Counted from the stretch's first letter, positions 9,653-19,135 are shown. The stretch is 64,000 nt of DNA from Neisseria chenwenguii (GCF_002216145.1 NZ_CP022278.1:1-64000); one strand, 5' to 3'. The notes: generated by a model not told the origin, from the sequence alone. Numbers and translations are program-made.

Positions 9653-9704
9653 CGTCTGAAAACTTCGAATACGTTTGTGTAACCGGATTTTTCAGACGGC
9701 CTCC
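9653..9704. terminator. Inverted DUS pair after yhbY
   Basis: A GCCGTCTGAA core at about 9652 and an inverted copy ending at about 9702 flank a 30-nt spacer downstream of yhbY. This is probably its terminator. Confidence 0.5.
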
Positions 9705-9771
9705 TATTTTCTCTGTATCCAACCCGATTTTTCAGTCTGTACAATCGCCCTTTGCAGGCGTATCCTTGCGG

Positions 9772-9792
9772 TTGATGAAATACATTCATCAA
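9772..9792. promoter_or_regulatory. Palindromic operator upstream of dnrN (NsrR-like)
   Basis: Perfect 8-bp arms TTGATGAA and TTCATCAA separated by 5 bp, 58 bp upstream of the dnrN start and downstream of a TACAAT -10-like hexamer at about 9740. NsrR sites contain inverted GATG/CATC arms, and dnrN is an NsrR target in pathogenic neisseriae, so an NsrR role is plausible. The spacing is 2 bp shorter than the enterobacterial consensus as I recall it. Confidence 0.5.
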
Positions 9793-9849
9793 ATCCGAAT
9801 CTTTCAAAAAGGCCGTCTGAAAGCCTTTATCCACTAAAGGAACCCTGCC

Positions 9850-10323
9850 ATGACCGATTTTACCGTTTGGGAAAGCGCCCCTTTCGGCGCCACCATCGAC
9901 CACATTCTGCAACGCTACCACAACGTCCACCGCGCCCAGCTTGAAGAGTTGGTGCCGCTGGCGAAGAAAGTGGCCGAAGTTCACGCCGATACGTTTCCTG
10001 CCGAAGTGGCCGACATTCTGGCCTATATGCAGGAAGAGCTTTTGATGCACATGATGAAGGAAGAGCGGATGCTGTTTCCTATGATTAATCAGGGCGTCGG
10101 ACGCAGTGCGGCCATGCCTATCAGCGTGATGATGCACGAACACGAAGAACACGACAAAGCCATCGCCCGTCTGAAAGAGCTGACCGACAATTTCAAAATC
10201 CCTGAAAACGCCTGCGGCAGCTGGACCCGACTCTACCGTCTTTCCGAAGAGCTGGTCAATGACTTAACCGACCATATCCATTTGGAAAACGAAGTGTTCT
10301 TCCCGCGCGTTTTAGCATCCTAA
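9850..10323 (+). CDS. dnrN: Di-iron hemerythrin-like nitrosative stress repair protein
   Basis: A 157-residue hemerythrin-fold protein of the DnrN/YtfE/ScdA group, which helps repair iron-sulfur centres after NO or oxidative damage. The iron-ligand helices show HILQRYHNVHR, LMHMMKEERMLFP, MMHEHEEHD and DHIHLENEVFFP. It lacks the short N-terminal ScdA_N domain of E. coli YtfE. The start has an AAAGGAACC site. The upstream palindrome suggests repressor control, and the neighbouring narQ/narP fits a denitrification/NO-stress theme. Confidence 0.85.
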   Translation: MTDFTVWESAPFGATIDHILQRYHNVHRAQLEELVPLAKKVAEVHADTFPAEVADILAYMQEELLMHMMKEERMLFPMINQGVGRSAAMPISVMMHEHEEHDKAIARLKELTDNFKIPENACGSWTRLYRLSEELVNDLTDHIHLENEVFFPRVLAS

Positions 10324-10352
10324 AAAACAAAACCGTAATGTAAGAAAAGAAA

Positions 10353-10390
10353 AGGCCGTCTGAAAATCAAATTCAGTTTTCAGACGGCCT
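10353..10390. terminator. Inverted DUS pair after dnrN
   Basis: AGGCCGTCTGAA and its inverse, separated by 14 nt, lie between dnrN and the convergent transporter pseudogene. Confidence 0.75.
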
Positions 10391-10398
10391 CTGCTGTT

Positions 10399-11430
10399 TC
10401 AACAGGTTTTACACTCAGGCAGCTTGCCGTGGATGTCGAATCCGGGCTGTTTGACCTTGAGGAGGAATGTCACCACAAAGGCAAACAGATACAGCACGGC
10501 ATAAGCAAAAACCACGCCTTTAAAGCTGTAACCCGGCAGCAGTATATCGGCAATTTTCGGTGCAAGCGCATTGGAAAGGCTGGCAGAAAGGTTGTACACG
10601 GAAATTGCTGCGCCCTGACATTTTAGGTTCAAGCGTGGTAAAAACCGCCGTCATCGGCACAAACGCCGCGGCAAACCAGCCCAGCAGAATGGCGGGAATC
10701 CAAGCCATGTAATATTCGGCCGAACCGACTTCCGCGCCACCGGCAGGGGCGATTGTGTTGTACCACTGCGGCATGTAGTAGAAAATCAGCGTCGAAAGCG
10801 CCATGCCGATACAGCCAAACCAGCGAACGACGCGGATCCAACCGAGTTTTTCGCCGACAATCCCCCAAAATACGTTTGAAATCAGCGTAGTGACGGAAAA
10901 TACCGCCCAGATATCCAACCACTGCGCGGTTGAAAAGCCCAGTTCTTTGGTAAACATCATCGGCATAATTACGGCAAAGCCGAACAGCGACAAAGTGTTG
11001 ATGATGCGCACCCAACTTGAAAACAGGATATTGCGGTTACTGACCAGCAGGGTCACGGCATTGGTCAGCTCGGCGAATTTCTGTTTCACCGGCAGGCCGT
11101 GCAGATGTGATTCGGAATTGACTTTGCGCAGTTTGAACACGGCAATCAGGCCGCAGGCCGCGCAGAAGCCCAGCGCCATCCATAATACATCCATTTCGTC
11201 GGTGAGTTTTTCTTTAAAAACAATACTCGGGATTTTGCTGCCGAATACGCCGATACCCAGTGAATAAGTCTCCAAAACCATCCCATCGACGGGCTGATCT
11301 GCGATCCTTTAACGTTTTGCACAATCATCACGATAAAAGAATACAGAAACAGCAGATAAGCAAAGCTGCGGATGCCGTAAAACACTTTAATCAGTGTGTA
11401 GTTTATGGCGGCAGCTAAACCGTACACCCC
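10399..11430 (-). pseudogene. Decayed ribitol/arabinitol-type MFS transporter (RbtT-like)
   Basis: A recognisable pentitol MFS transporter split over several frames. In order on the minus strand: VYGLAAAI then INYTLIKVFYGIRSFAYLLF with part of the N-terminal half missing between them; a frame change just after SMGWFW (about 11280); a long intact stretch including VFGSKIPS, VRIINTLSLFGFAVIMPMMF and NVFWGIVGEKLGW; a further frame change after TTLEPK (about 10630); then QGAAISVYNLSASLSNALAP to the C-terminus. Resemblance to Klebsiella RbtT is from memory of that family. At least two frameshifts plus an internal deletion make it non-functional. Confidence 0.85.
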
Positions 11431-11530
11431 AAAGCGGCAGTGTGCCGCTGTTTTCGCTGCCCTTAACCAGCGCAGGCATATTGGCGCGGCTCAAACCGGT
11501 TGCCGCCAATACTTCGTCCGACCAATCGTG
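11431..11530 (-). pseudogene. Xylulokinase (XylB-like) fragment
   Basis: About 33 codons on the minus strand read HDWSDEVLAATGLSRANMPA followed by LVKGSENSGTLP. This matches the FGGY pentulose-kinase segment that reads WSD..L.A..LSR..MPAL..GSE in E. coli XylB. It is fused directly to the transporter remnant, so an intervening deletion has joined two genes of a former pentitol catabolic operon. Confidence 0.65.
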
Positions 11531-11583
11531 TTGTTAAAACAATGGGTAAGAGATAATTTGGCCTAGTTATCTAGGACAGCCCC
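11531..11583 (+). mobile_element. Truncated IS end (IS1016/IS1595-like candidate)
   Basis: On the plus strand a short open stretch LLKQWVRDNLA followed by a stop looks like a transposase C-terminus. It is followed by a terminal-repeat-like sequence that reads GGGGCTGTCCTAGATAAC on the minus strand. Only about 50 bp remain, abutting the xylulokinase fragment. Assignment to the IS1016 group rests on the GGGG-type end and memory only. Confidence 0.45.
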
Positions 11584-11590
11584 AAGAAAA

Positions 11591-11627
11591 AGCAGGCCGT
11601 CTGAAACTGAATTTCAGACGGCCTGCT
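11591..11627. terminator. Inverted DUS pair after the ABC exporter gene
   Basis: A 16-bp perfect stem (AGCAGGCCGTCTGAAA and its inverse) with a 5-nt loop lies downstream of the minus-strand ABC transporter gene. Confidence 0.8.
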
Positions 11628-11644
11628 TCATCAAACGCCCTACC

Positions 11645-13417
11645 CTACCCGCAGTTTTCTACCGCCGCCACTTCCAAATGCGCATCGTGAAACGCGTTCA
11701 GCGTGCTTCTATGGCCGATGCTGACGATGACGCTTTGCGGCAGGGTGTGGCGGACGGTTTGGTAGAGCTGCGCTTCGGTAGCTTCGTCTAGCGCGGCGGT
11801 GGCTTCGTCTAGCAGGATGATTTTCGGGCGGGTCAGGAGGATGCGGACGAAGGCGATGCGCTGGAGCTCGCCCGGAGAGAGACGGTGCTGCCAGTCGTCG
11901 GTCTTATCCAGATTTTCAATCAAATGACCCAAACGGCATTGCTGCATGGAGGTTTCGAGCGCGGCGGTGTCGGCGCTGATGCCGGGATAGCAGACGGCCT
12001 CGCGCAGGCTGCCCTGCGGGGTGTAAGGGCGTTGCGGAACAAACATCACGGCGCTGTTGTCGGGTTTGGCGACAAAGCCGGTCGCGCCAAACGGCCACAA
12101 GCCGGCGAGCGCGCGCAACAGCGAGGTTTTGCCGCAGCCGCTGGGGCCTTTGATCAGCAGCGAGCCGCCGCTTCCGATCTCGGCATTGATGCCGGAAAGC
12201 AGAACATCGCCGTTACTGCGGTAGAGGGTCAGGTTTTCCAGCCTGAGGCCGTCTGAAACGGTTTCGGTTTGCGGCGTTTGTGCGGCGTGTTGGGATTCGG
12301 TGCTCAATAAAAAGCCGTGCAGACGGTCGAGGCGGGCGCGGTAAGCGGTGAAGTCTTCGTAAAAAAGGCGGAAAAACGACAGCGCTTTTTGCAGACGGGC
12401 AAAGGATTGTACGGTCTGCTGGATGTCGCCGATTTTAATCTGCCCTGCAAACAGGCGCGGCGCCTGCAAAATGATGGGCAGAAGCTGGACGCCGCTGCTG
12501 AACATATCGTTAAATCCGCTCAGGCCGACGCTTTGGCGGGCGATGCGCCAGCGGTTTTTGATGATGGCGGCGAAACGGCTGCCGAGCGCCTGCTGTTCGC
12601 GCGCCTCGCCACTGTAAAACGCCACGCTTTCAGCATGATCGCGTACCCGAATCAGGGCATAACGGTAGTCGCCGTTGAGTTTTTCATTTTCGTAGTTGTA
12701 GCGGATCAGCGGATTACCGATCCACATGGCGATAAATGTTGCCAAAATCACGAAAATAAACACAAACCAGACGATTCCGCGCGGAATATCGTAGCCGAAC
12801 ACGGTCAGAATGCCCGCCAGCCCCCACAATACGAAGGCGAATTCCAGTGAGGAAACGACGGAATTGAGCATGCCGCGGATAAATTCGATGGTCGATTTGA
12901 TGAAATCCTGCGCATCCTGCTGGATACGCTGGTCGATGTTGTCGGGCGCGTGGCGGCGCATTTGCAGGCGGTAATAATTTTTGCCGGACAGCCAGCGCGA
13001 TACCAAAACGGCGTTGAGTTTTTCCGACCATTTAATCGCCAGACTTTGGTCGAGAAAATCGTTAATCACGCCGTTAAACGTACGCATCAGCACTACGCCG
13101 GCGTTCATTGCGGCAAACACCCAAAAGGCATTGACGTCCATGTCCTGCATCGAGCTGTAAAGCCCGTTGGACATAAACGTGCTCAAGACGTTGAGGCGGA
13201 TTTCGGTCAGCAGCAGAATCATCATCAAAACGACGACGGCGAAGATTTTCAGGCTGTTTTCGGCGTTCAGGCAAAGCCGCAGAATATAGCGGAACTCTTT
13301 GCCGAAGCGGGTTTTGGCGGCGAAAAACAGAATCACCGCCGAAGCGGCCAAAACCGCCGCCGATGTTTTCAGCAGCCAAAGCGGCGTGCCGTAAAGCTCG
13401 ATTTGCCATTTTTCCAT
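11645..13417 (-). CDS. SbmA/YddA-like ABC transporter, fused permease and ATPase
   Basis: A 590-residue inner-membrane ABC half-transporter. The N-terminal half is an ABC_membrane_2/SbmA-BacA-type domain with several helices and the diagnostic NIDQRIQQDAQDF. The C-terminal half is an ATPase with Walker [10 protein letters not shown], signature LSPGELQRIAF and Walker B IILLDEATAALDE. Relatives move cobalamin, antimicrobial peptides or long-chain acyl compounds; the substrate here is unknown. The start at 13417 is preferred: an upstream in-frame ATG (13471) would translate a DUS-like tract. It has no C39 peptidase domain, so it is not an obvious exporter for the double-glycine peptide found at 28284. 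Confidence 0.85.
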   Translation of the reverse strand: MEKWQIELYGTPLWLLKTSAAVLAASAVILFFAAKTRFGKEFRYILRLCLNAENSLKIFAVVVLMMILLLTEIRLNVLSTFMSNGLYSSMQDMDVNAFWVFAAMNAGVVLMRTFNGVINDFLDQSLAIKWSEKLNAVLVSRWLSGKNYYRLQMRRHAPDNIDQRIQQDAQDFIKSTIEFIRGMLNSVVSSLEFAFVLWGLAGILTVFGYDIPRGIVWFVFIFVILATFIAMWIGNPLIRYNYENEKLNGDYRYALIRVRDHAESVAFYSGEAREQQALGSRFAAIIKNRWRIARQSVGLSGFNDMFSSGVQLLPIILQAPRLFAGQIKIGDIQQTVQSFARLQKALSFFRLFYEDFTAYRARLDRLHGFLLSTESQHAAQTPQTETVSDGLRLENLTLYRSNGDVLLSGINAEIGSGGSLLIKGPSGCGKTSLLRALAGLWPFGATGFVAKPDNSAVMFVPQRPYTPQGSLREAVCYPGISADTAALETSMQQCRLGHLIENLDKTDDWQHRLSPGELQRIAFVRILLTRPKIILLDEATAALDEATEAQLYQTVRHTLPQSVIVSIGHRSTLNAFHDAHLEVAAVENCG

Positions 13418-13705
13418 GATGGTGTTTTTTAAATCCGGAAGGCTGTCTGAAAAACGGAATTTGATGCGCAAACGGATTTTTGTCGGAATCTGTTTTCAGA
13501 CGGCATGAAATTGCTTAAATGAAAGTTTTAAAAGTTATTTTCGCTTAAACTTTTGTATTTGTTTTTAAAATTCAAAAGATGCGAACAATTATTTTTTAAA
13601 ACAATAGAAAAGTGTAATGGTATCAAATATAATCCGCCTTCAAAATCGTTTTACGCTTTTTTATCCGAATAAGTTGATGCAAACTGTTGAATAGAGAAGG
13701 TTTAT

Positions 13706-15946
13706 ATGAAAAACAAATTAGCCCTTATGCCGCTGCTGATTGTCAGCGCATTTGCCTACGCCGCAGACGAACAGGCTGCGCCGCAGGCCGATTCCGCCGC
13801 CGCGCCCGAACAGACCGAGTTGCAGCAGGTCAACGTCCGCGCCGATGCGAACAGAGTGCGTGCGGCCAAGTCTTATTCCATCGCCAGCGACGGCGATTTG
13901 CGCGACCGTGTGAATTTAGGTTTATTAGGCAAAGCCAACGCGTTTACTGCTCCGATCACGGTTGTTAATTATGACGAAAAGGTGATTAACAACACTGAAG
14001 CGCGCACTTTGGTTGACACCATCGCCAAAAAAGATGCGTCCACATGGCAGTTCGGCGGCGAGAGCAATACGCTGACCGGCCTGTATTTCCGCGGTTATCA
14101 ATTGGATTCGCGCCAGTTCAGCGTCAACGGCTTGGCCGGAATGTACGGTACACAGGGCACATCAAGCGTTCAGGTCGGTGCGGCGCAACTGATTAAAGGC
14201 GCATCGACTACTGTAAACGGCATGGATCCCGAAGGGGCGGTTTCAGGTGCGGTCAACATCGAAACCAAAAAAGCATTGGACGAAGGCAACGGCAAAGTCG
14301 GTTTGGGCTGGTTCAGCAACAACCGCGCACAAGGCACGGCCGATGTGTGGCAGCGTTTCGGCGCCGACAAACAGTTCGGTATCCGTGCCAACGGCAAACT
14401 GCGCCACGGCGATACGCCGCGCCACGGTTACAGCGAAGACAACAAAGAGTTTGCATTGAATACGGATTATCGCGGCGAGAAACTGCGCGTGCAGTTCGAT
14501 TCGGTTTACGCCAAACGCAAAACCCAAGGCGGCCGCGCCCGTATCCAAGATATTCAGAACGCCGGCGCCCGCCTGTTTGACGCGCCGAACGGCAAGACCA
14601 ACCTGCTGCCCTCTTGGAACTGGCAGAACACGCGCGGCCAGACCAATATGCTTACCTTTGAGTGGGATGCGTTTGAAAATGCGCAGATTACCGGCGGTAT
14701 CGGCTACAACAACGCCCGTTATTACGGCACGCTGATTTCGCCGACTGCGCGCCCGAATACCGACGGATTGGTTTACAACACCGGCACGGCGCGCCTGACC
14801 GACCAGTATTTCCGCACTCTGAGCATGAACCTGACGGCACGCGGCGCATTTGAAACCGGCCCGCTCAGCCACAACTGGAGCGCCGCGTTCGACCGTATCA
14901 ACCGCAAGCGTACAACTTACAGGGGAGCCTCCGCCAGCACGGGCAGCCGCCAAATCGACACCACCCGCGATATTGCGGAACAACTGGCCAAGATGAATTC
15001 CAATTACAGCCGCGATTGGGATCCGACTCCGACCGTCGATAACGTCATCAAGGTAAACAGTCTGGCTTTGTCCGATACTTTGGGTTTTGCCGACAATAAA
15101 TACCGCCTGACCTTGGGCGGACGCTTCCAAGCTGTTGACCAAAAAAACAAACGGAACCGTACAGATGCCGATGCAAGCCGTTTCAGCCCGATGTTTATGG
15201 CGGCATGGGTGCCGCAGCCCGATTTGGTGGTTTACGGCAACTATATGGAAGATTTGGAACCGGGCGCGGTCAATACCGACTCCGTCACTGATGAAACCAC
15301 AATGGCCGATCCGCGTGTCAGCCGCCAGTTTGAAATCGGTGTGCGTAAAAACTGGGGCAACTTCGTTACTACTCTGAACGCTTTCCAAATTACCCGCCCG
15401 GGCTATTGGCGCGGAACAACTTCGTCGGGTACGGATTTTGCCCGTTCGGGTGCGAAAAGCGGCGAAGAACAGGGCAAGGAGCGCAACCGCGGTATCGAGT
15501 TCAATACCTATGCCAATCTGTTGAACAACACCCTGCGTCCGTCATTCGGCCTGATGTATCTGCAATCGCGCGTTAAAGATTATCCGAACTATCAAGACAA
15601 TCTGGTCAGCGGCGTACAAGTCGCCAATCCGCGCGTGATTGCCAAAGCCGGCGTGGAATGGGATACCCCGTTTGCCAAAGGTCTGACCCTGAACGGCAAT
15701 GTCCAATACTTCGGCAAATCCTATCAAGACACGCAGAAACAATATGCCTTCCCGTCTTACACATTGGTTGACGTCGGTGCACGCTATAAAACCAAGCTGG
15801 GCAAAAACCAGTTTACCGTCAGCAGCTCGGTGGAAAACCTGTTCAACAAAAAATACTGGCAGGTACAGCGCGGCCAATACGACCGCAGCTTCGCCGTCGT
15901 CGGACTTCCCCGTACTTATTGGCTGAAAGCTGAATTGGAATTTTGA
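13706..15946 (+). CDS. TonB-dependent outer-membrane siderophore receptor
   Basis: A 746-residue outer-membrane receptor that imports a ferric siderophore using TonB-ExbBD energy. Signal peptide at residues 1-20 (ending FAYAA), a plug domain with RTLVDTIAK and LIKGASTTVNGMDPEGAVSG, then a 22-strand-type barrel ending in the aromatic C-terminus YWLKAELEF, with the ENLFNKKYW motif before it. It belongs to the TonB-siderophore receptor group (FhuE/FoxA/FpvA-like); the ligand is unknown. An AT-rich upstream region holds TATAAT at 13628 and AT-rich dyad-like sequence that could be a Fur site, but I cannot point to a convincing Fur box. Confidence 0.88.
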   Translation: MKNKLALMPLLIVSAFAYAADEQAAPQADSAAAPEQTELQQVNVRADANRVRAAKSYSIASDGDLRDRVNLGLLGKANAFTAPITVVNYDEKVINNTEARTLVDTIAKKDASTWQFGGESNTLTGLYFRGYQLDSRQFSVNGLAGMYGTQGTSSVQVGAAQLIKGASTTVNGMDPEGAVSGAVNIETKKALDEGNGKVGLGWFSNNRAQGTADVWQRFGADKQFGIRANGKLRHGDTPRHGYSEDNKEFALNTDYRGEKLRVQFDSVYAKRKTQGGRARIQDIQNAGARLFDAPNGKTNLLPSWNWQNTRGQTNMLTFEWDAFENAQITGGIGYNNARYYGTLISPTARPNTDGLVYNTGTARLTDQYFRTLSMNLTARGAFETGPLSHNWSAAFDRINRKRTTYRGASASTGSRQIDTTRDIAEQLAKMNSNYSRDWDPTPTVDNVIKVNSLALSDTLGFADNKYRLTLGGRFQAVDQKNKRNRTDADASRFSPMFMAAWVPQPDLVVYGNYMEDLEPGAVNTDSVTDETTMADPRVSRQFEIGVRKNWGNFVTTLNAFQITRPGYWRGTTSSGTDFARSGAKSGEEQGKERNRGIEFNTYANLLNNTLRPSFGLMYLQSRVKDYPNYQDNLVSGVQVANPRVIAKAGVEWDTPFAKGLTLNGNVQYFGKSYQDTQKQYAFPSYTLVDVGARYKTKLGKNQFTVSSSVENLFNKKYWQVQRGQYDRSFAVVGLPRTYWLKAELEF

Positions 15947-15972
15947 TTTCTTGCAGCTTTTGCGATAATAAA

Positions 15973-16000
15973 AAGGCCGTCTGAACATTCAGACGGCCTT
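15973..16000. terminator. Inverted DUS pair between the receptor and MTIP genes
   Basis: AAGGCCGTCTGAA and its inverse with a 2-nt loop, followed by a pyrimidine/T-rich run, lie between convergent genes. Confidence 0.8.
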
Positions 16001-16031
16001 CTTTTGAATTCGACAGTATTTTCATACGGCC

Positions 16032-16748
16032 TCACAGCCCTGCCAGCAGCAATCTGATTTTCTCAAGCGATTGTTTCAGCTCTAATGTGCATTCGTTGTT
16101 TTGAACGCCCGTGCTCAAGCAGTTGGTGCCGACGATGGCACAGAAGTGGGCGTAATTTAAACCCAGCTCACGGGCGAGGAAGGCTTCGGGCATTCCGGTC
16201 ATGCCCAAAACGTCGGCGCCGTCGTTGCGGTAGCGGCGGATTTCGGCGCGGGTCGGCCAGCGCGGACCTTGCAGGCAGCCGTAAACGGCCTGGCTGTAAA
16301 CGGGTACGTTGTGGCTACCGGCGTGTTCGAGCAGGGTGGCGCGCAGGACGGCGGAGTAGGGTTCGGTGAAATCGGTGTGGACGACGGGGCTTTCGGGCCC
16401 TTCAAAATAGGTGGAACTGCGGCTGCTGGTGTAGTCGATGAGGTCGTGTGGCATGACGAGTGCGCCGTTTTCAAAGCTGCCGTTGGCGGCGGTGACGGCG
16501 GAAACGGCGGTAATGTCTGTGACGCCGACGGAATCCAGCGCCCAAATGTTGGCGCGGTAGTTGATTTCGTGGGGCGCGATGGTGTGGCCGAAGCCGTGGC
16601 GGGCGAGGAACACGATGTCGAGGCTGCCCAGTCTGCCGAAGAGCAGCGGGCTGCTGGTCAGGCCGTAGGGCGTGCGCACGATGCGGCGGTCGGTAATGTT
16701 CAGTTCGGGCAGTTTGGCAAAGCCGCTGCCGCCGATGATAGCAAACAT
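16032..16748 (-). CDS. S-methyl-5'-thioinosine phosphorylase (MTAP family)
   Basis: A 238-residue PNP/MTAP-family phosphorylase (AIIGGSGF N-terminus, FLARHGFGHTIAPHEINYRA phosphate/substrate loop, MTGMPEAFLARELGLNYA, TNCLSTG). Its short length and sequence resemble the Pseudomonas-type methylthioinosine phosphorylase used in methionine salvage; a methylthioadenosine or purine nucleoside phosphorylase activity is the alternative. The start has a GGAACTTCCC-type weak site. It lies downstream of the AI-2E-family gene on the same strand. Confidence 0.8.
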   Translation of the reverse strand: MFAIIGGSGFAKLPELNITDRRIVRTPYGLTSSPLLFGRLGSLDIVFLARHGFGHTIAPHEINYRANIWALDSVGVTDITAVSAVTAANGSFENGALVMPHDLIDYTSSRSSTYFEGPESPVVHTDFTEPYSAVLRATLLEHAGSHNVPVYSQAVYGCLQGPRWPTRAEIRRYRNDGADVLGMTGMPEAFLARELGLNYAHFCAIVGTNCLSTGVQNNECTLELKQSLEKIRLLLAGL

Positions 16749-16769
16749 GGGAAGTTCCTTTTTTTGGAT

Positions 16770-16802
16770 GAGTCCGTCTGAACACTATTTTTTCAGACGG
16801 CC
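16770..16802. terminator. Imperfect inverted DUS pair after the AI-2E-family gene
   Basis: GTCCGTCTGAA followed by TTCAGACGGCCTG across a short loop lies between the AI-2E-family gene and the phosphorylase gene, both on the minus strand. Confidence 0.6.
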
Positions 16803-16808
16803 TGCGGT

Positions 16809-17879
16809 TTATTTATGCCGGTAAAAACGGCTGCCGAAATAGGCCGCCGCACCCTCGCGCAGCAAAACCAGCGTCACCGCCGCCAGCGGCAGGCCGGCGA
16901 GCATACCGGCGAACCCCATCAGCTGGCCGAACGCCATCAGTGAAAAAATCACCCAGAAAGGCGACAGGCCGATGCGGTCGCCGACGATTTTCGGCGTGAT
17001 GATGAAACTTTCCAAAAACTGGCCGACGGCAAACACCGCCCAAACCATCAACAAACCCTGCCACGAACTGAATTGCAGCAGTGCGGCCACAGTCGCCAGC
17101 AGCAGGCCGGTAAACGCGCCCAGATACGGAACAAACACCAAAATCCCCGCAATCATGCCGATGGCGAAGCCCGAATCCAGCCCGACCAGCGCCAGCCCGA
17201 TGCCGTACACCAAGCCCATAATCAGCATGACCATGAGCTGCCCGCGCAGAAATTCGCCCAAAACTTTGTCCATATTGCCGCTGATGCGGGTGTAGGCGTC
17301 AATAAAGCGGCGCGGCACAAGCGAGCTGATGCCTTTGCTCCAGCGTTTCCAATCCAATAAAAAGTAATACAGCAGAAACGGCAGCAGTAAGAGGTTGCTC
17401 ACTCCCGCCAACACGCCGCTGCTTTGGCGCATAATCGTAGGCAGCGCGGTTTTCAGCGTGTTGCTCAATTCGCCCGTGTGCGATTGCAGCCAGGCGACAA
17501 TCGAGGCGGAATCCAGTCGGATGTAGCTGCCCGCCATGCCGTCGAGCCACGGCAGCAGTCTGTTTTGCACGAAATTCACAATCTGTGGCAGGCGTTCGAT
17601 GAAATTATTAAACTGGCTCACCAGCATCGGCACGATAATCAGCAGCAGCGCCAGCAGCAGCGCCAGCGCAAACACCATCACCATCATCGAAGCTGCGCCG
17701 CGCTTGATGCGTTTGCGTTGGAGCGCTTCGACCAGCGGGTTCAGCACATAAGCCAACACCGCCGCTACCACAAACGGTGTCAGTGTGTTGCCCAGCGCAT
17801 AAAGCAGCCACAAAAAGGCCGCGGCAACGCAGGCCATAATGATCCACGGCTTCGCGCCGCGCGTTTTTTTCTGATACAT
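16809..17879 (-). CDS. AI-2E family (PerM/YdgG-like) membrane protein
   Basis: A 356-residue polytopic membrane protein of the AI-2E exporter family: N-terminal helices (IIMACVAAAFLWLLYALG, VVAAVLAYVLNPLVEALQRK), and conserved LLPFLLYYFLLDWKRW and YGIGLALVGLDSGFAIG. The family includes TqsA (autoinducer-2 export) and PerM (permease of unknown substrate); the role here is undetermined. The gene starts just after a DUS pair at 17900-17937 and faces away from purM. Confidence 0.85.
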   Translation of the reverse strand: MYQKKTRGAKPWIIMACVAAAFLWLLYALGNTLTPFVVAAVLAYVLNPLVEALQRKRIKRGAASMMVMVFALALLLALLLIIVPMLVSQFNNFIERLPQIVNFVQNRLLPWLDGMAGSYIRLDSASIVAWLQSHTGELSNTLKTALPTIMRQSSGVLAGVSNLLLLPFLLYYFLLDWKRWSKGISSLVPRRFIDAYTRISGNMDKVLGEFLRGQLMVMLIMGLVYGIGLALVGLDSGFAIGMIAGILVFVPYLGAFTGLLLATVAALLQFSSWQGLLMVWAVFAVGQFLESFIITPKIVGDRIGLSPFWVIFSLMAFGQLMGFAGMLAGLPLAAVTLVLLREGAAAYFGSRFYRHK

Positions 17880-17900
17880 TGAGCGTTTTCTTATTCCGTT

Positions 17901-17938
17901 TTCAGACGGCCTAAAGTGTAACAGAGGCCGTCTGAAAA
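17901..17938. repeat. DUS pair in the purM/AI-2E divergent promoter region
   Basis: TTCAGACGGCCT followed by AGGCCGTCTGAA, in outward orientation, about 20 nt apart. A third DUS follows at about 17955. As the genes diverge here, these act as uptake sequences rather than terminators. Confidence 0.7.
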
Positions 17939-18045
17939 CGTGAAATTAATCAAAAGGCCGTCTGAAAAGTTGTAAACAATCCCAGCCGTTTTGCCGCCAA
18001 ATCAGGTAAAATACGCCCCATTCAAATCCCCTTAAGGAATCCGAC

Positions 18046-19080
18046 ATGAGCACCTCTTTGAGCTACCGCGATGCGGGCGTGGACATCGACGCCGGCGACC
18101 AACTGGTTGAAAACATCAAACCCTTCGCCAAACGCACCATGCGCCCCGAAGTGCTCGGTGGTTTGGGCGGTTTCGGCGCGTTGGTTGAAATCGGCAAAAA
18201 ATACAAAAATCCCGTGCTCGTGAGCGGTACCGACGGCGTAGGCACCAAACTCAAACTGGCGTTCGACTGGGACAAACACGACACCGTCGGCATCGACCTT
18301 GTTGCCATGAGCGTAAACGACATTCTCGTTCAGGGCGCGGAGCCGCTGTTTTTCCTCGACTATTTCGCCTGCGGCAAACTCGACGTCGCCCGCGCCACCG
18401 ACGTGATTAAAGGCATCGCGCAGGGCTGCGAAGAATCCGGCTGTGCGCTGATCGGCGGCGAAACCGCCGAAATGCCCGGCATGTATCCCGAGGGCGAATA
18501 CGACTTGGCCGGTTTTGCCGTCGGCGTGGTCGAAAAAGAGCGTGTCATCAACGGCCGCAGCATCGTTGCCGGCGACGTAGTACTGGGCTTGGCTTCCAAC
18601 GGCGCGCATTCCAACGGTTATTCGCTGGTACGCAAAATCATCGAGCGTGACAATCCTGATTTGGACGCGGAATTCGACAACGGCAAAACCTTGCGCGAAG
18701 CCGTCATTGCGCCGACCCGCCTCTACGTCAAGCCGATTCTCGCCGCGCTGGGAAAATTCACCATCAAAGGCATGGCGCACATCACCGGCGGCGGCATCAC
18801 CGAAAACGTTCCGCGCGTACTGCCAGAAAACACCGTTGCCCAAATCGACGCGAAATCTTGGGAACTGCCCAAGCTGTTCCAATGGCTGCAAAAAGCGGGC
18901 AATGTGGAAACGCAGGAAATGTACCGCACTTTCAACTGCGGCATCGGCATGGTGATCATCATCGCCAAAGAAGACGCCGACGCGGTGGCTGCGTTTTTGA
19001 AAGAACAGGGCGAAACGGTTTACCGCTTGGGCGAAATCCGCGAACGTAACAGCGACGAGCATCAAACGCAGGTTGCGTAA
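18046..19080 (+). CDS. purM: Phosphoribosylformylglycinamidine cyclo-ligase
   Basis: Purine biosynthesis enzyme (AIR synthetase) that closes the imidazole ring of FGAM using ATP. The 344-residue protein shows [53 protein letters not shown] (in two runs), [11 protein letters not shown] and [15 protein letters not shown]. The start has TTAAGGAATCC. Monocistronic, with a DUS-pair terminator at 19094. Confidence 0.97.
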   Translation: MSTSLSYRDAGVDIDAGDQLVENIKPFAKRTMRPEVLGGLGGFGALVEIGKKYKNPVLVSGTDGVGTKLKLAFDWDKHDTVGIDLVAMSVNDILVQGAEPLFFLDYFACGKLDVARATDVIKGIAQGCEESGCALIGGETAEMPGMYPEGEYDLAGFAVGVVEKERVINGRSIVAGDVVLGLASNGAHSNGYSLVRKIIERDNPDLDAEFDNGKTLREAVIAPTRLYVKPILAALGKFTIKGMAHITGGGITENVPRVLPENTVAQIDAKSWELPKLFQWLQKAGNVETQEMYRTFNCGIGMVIIIAKEDADAVAAFLKEQGETVYRLGEIRERNSDEHQTQVA

Positions 19081-19093
19081 ACATTAAACCTAT

Positions 19094-19135
19094 AAAGGCC
19101 GTCTGAAAGTTTTTTCATGCTTTCAGACGGCCTTT
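19094..19135. terminator. Inverted DUS pair after purM
   Basis: A 16-bp stem AAAGGCCGTCTGAAAG / CTTTCAGACGGCCTTT with a 10-nt loop lies 14 nt after the purM stop. Confidence 0.85.

Noticed and set aside
13500..13700. Fur box before the TonB-dependent receptor
   Set aside because: AT-rich dyad-like sequence exists, but no segment matches the Fur consensus well enough to claim.
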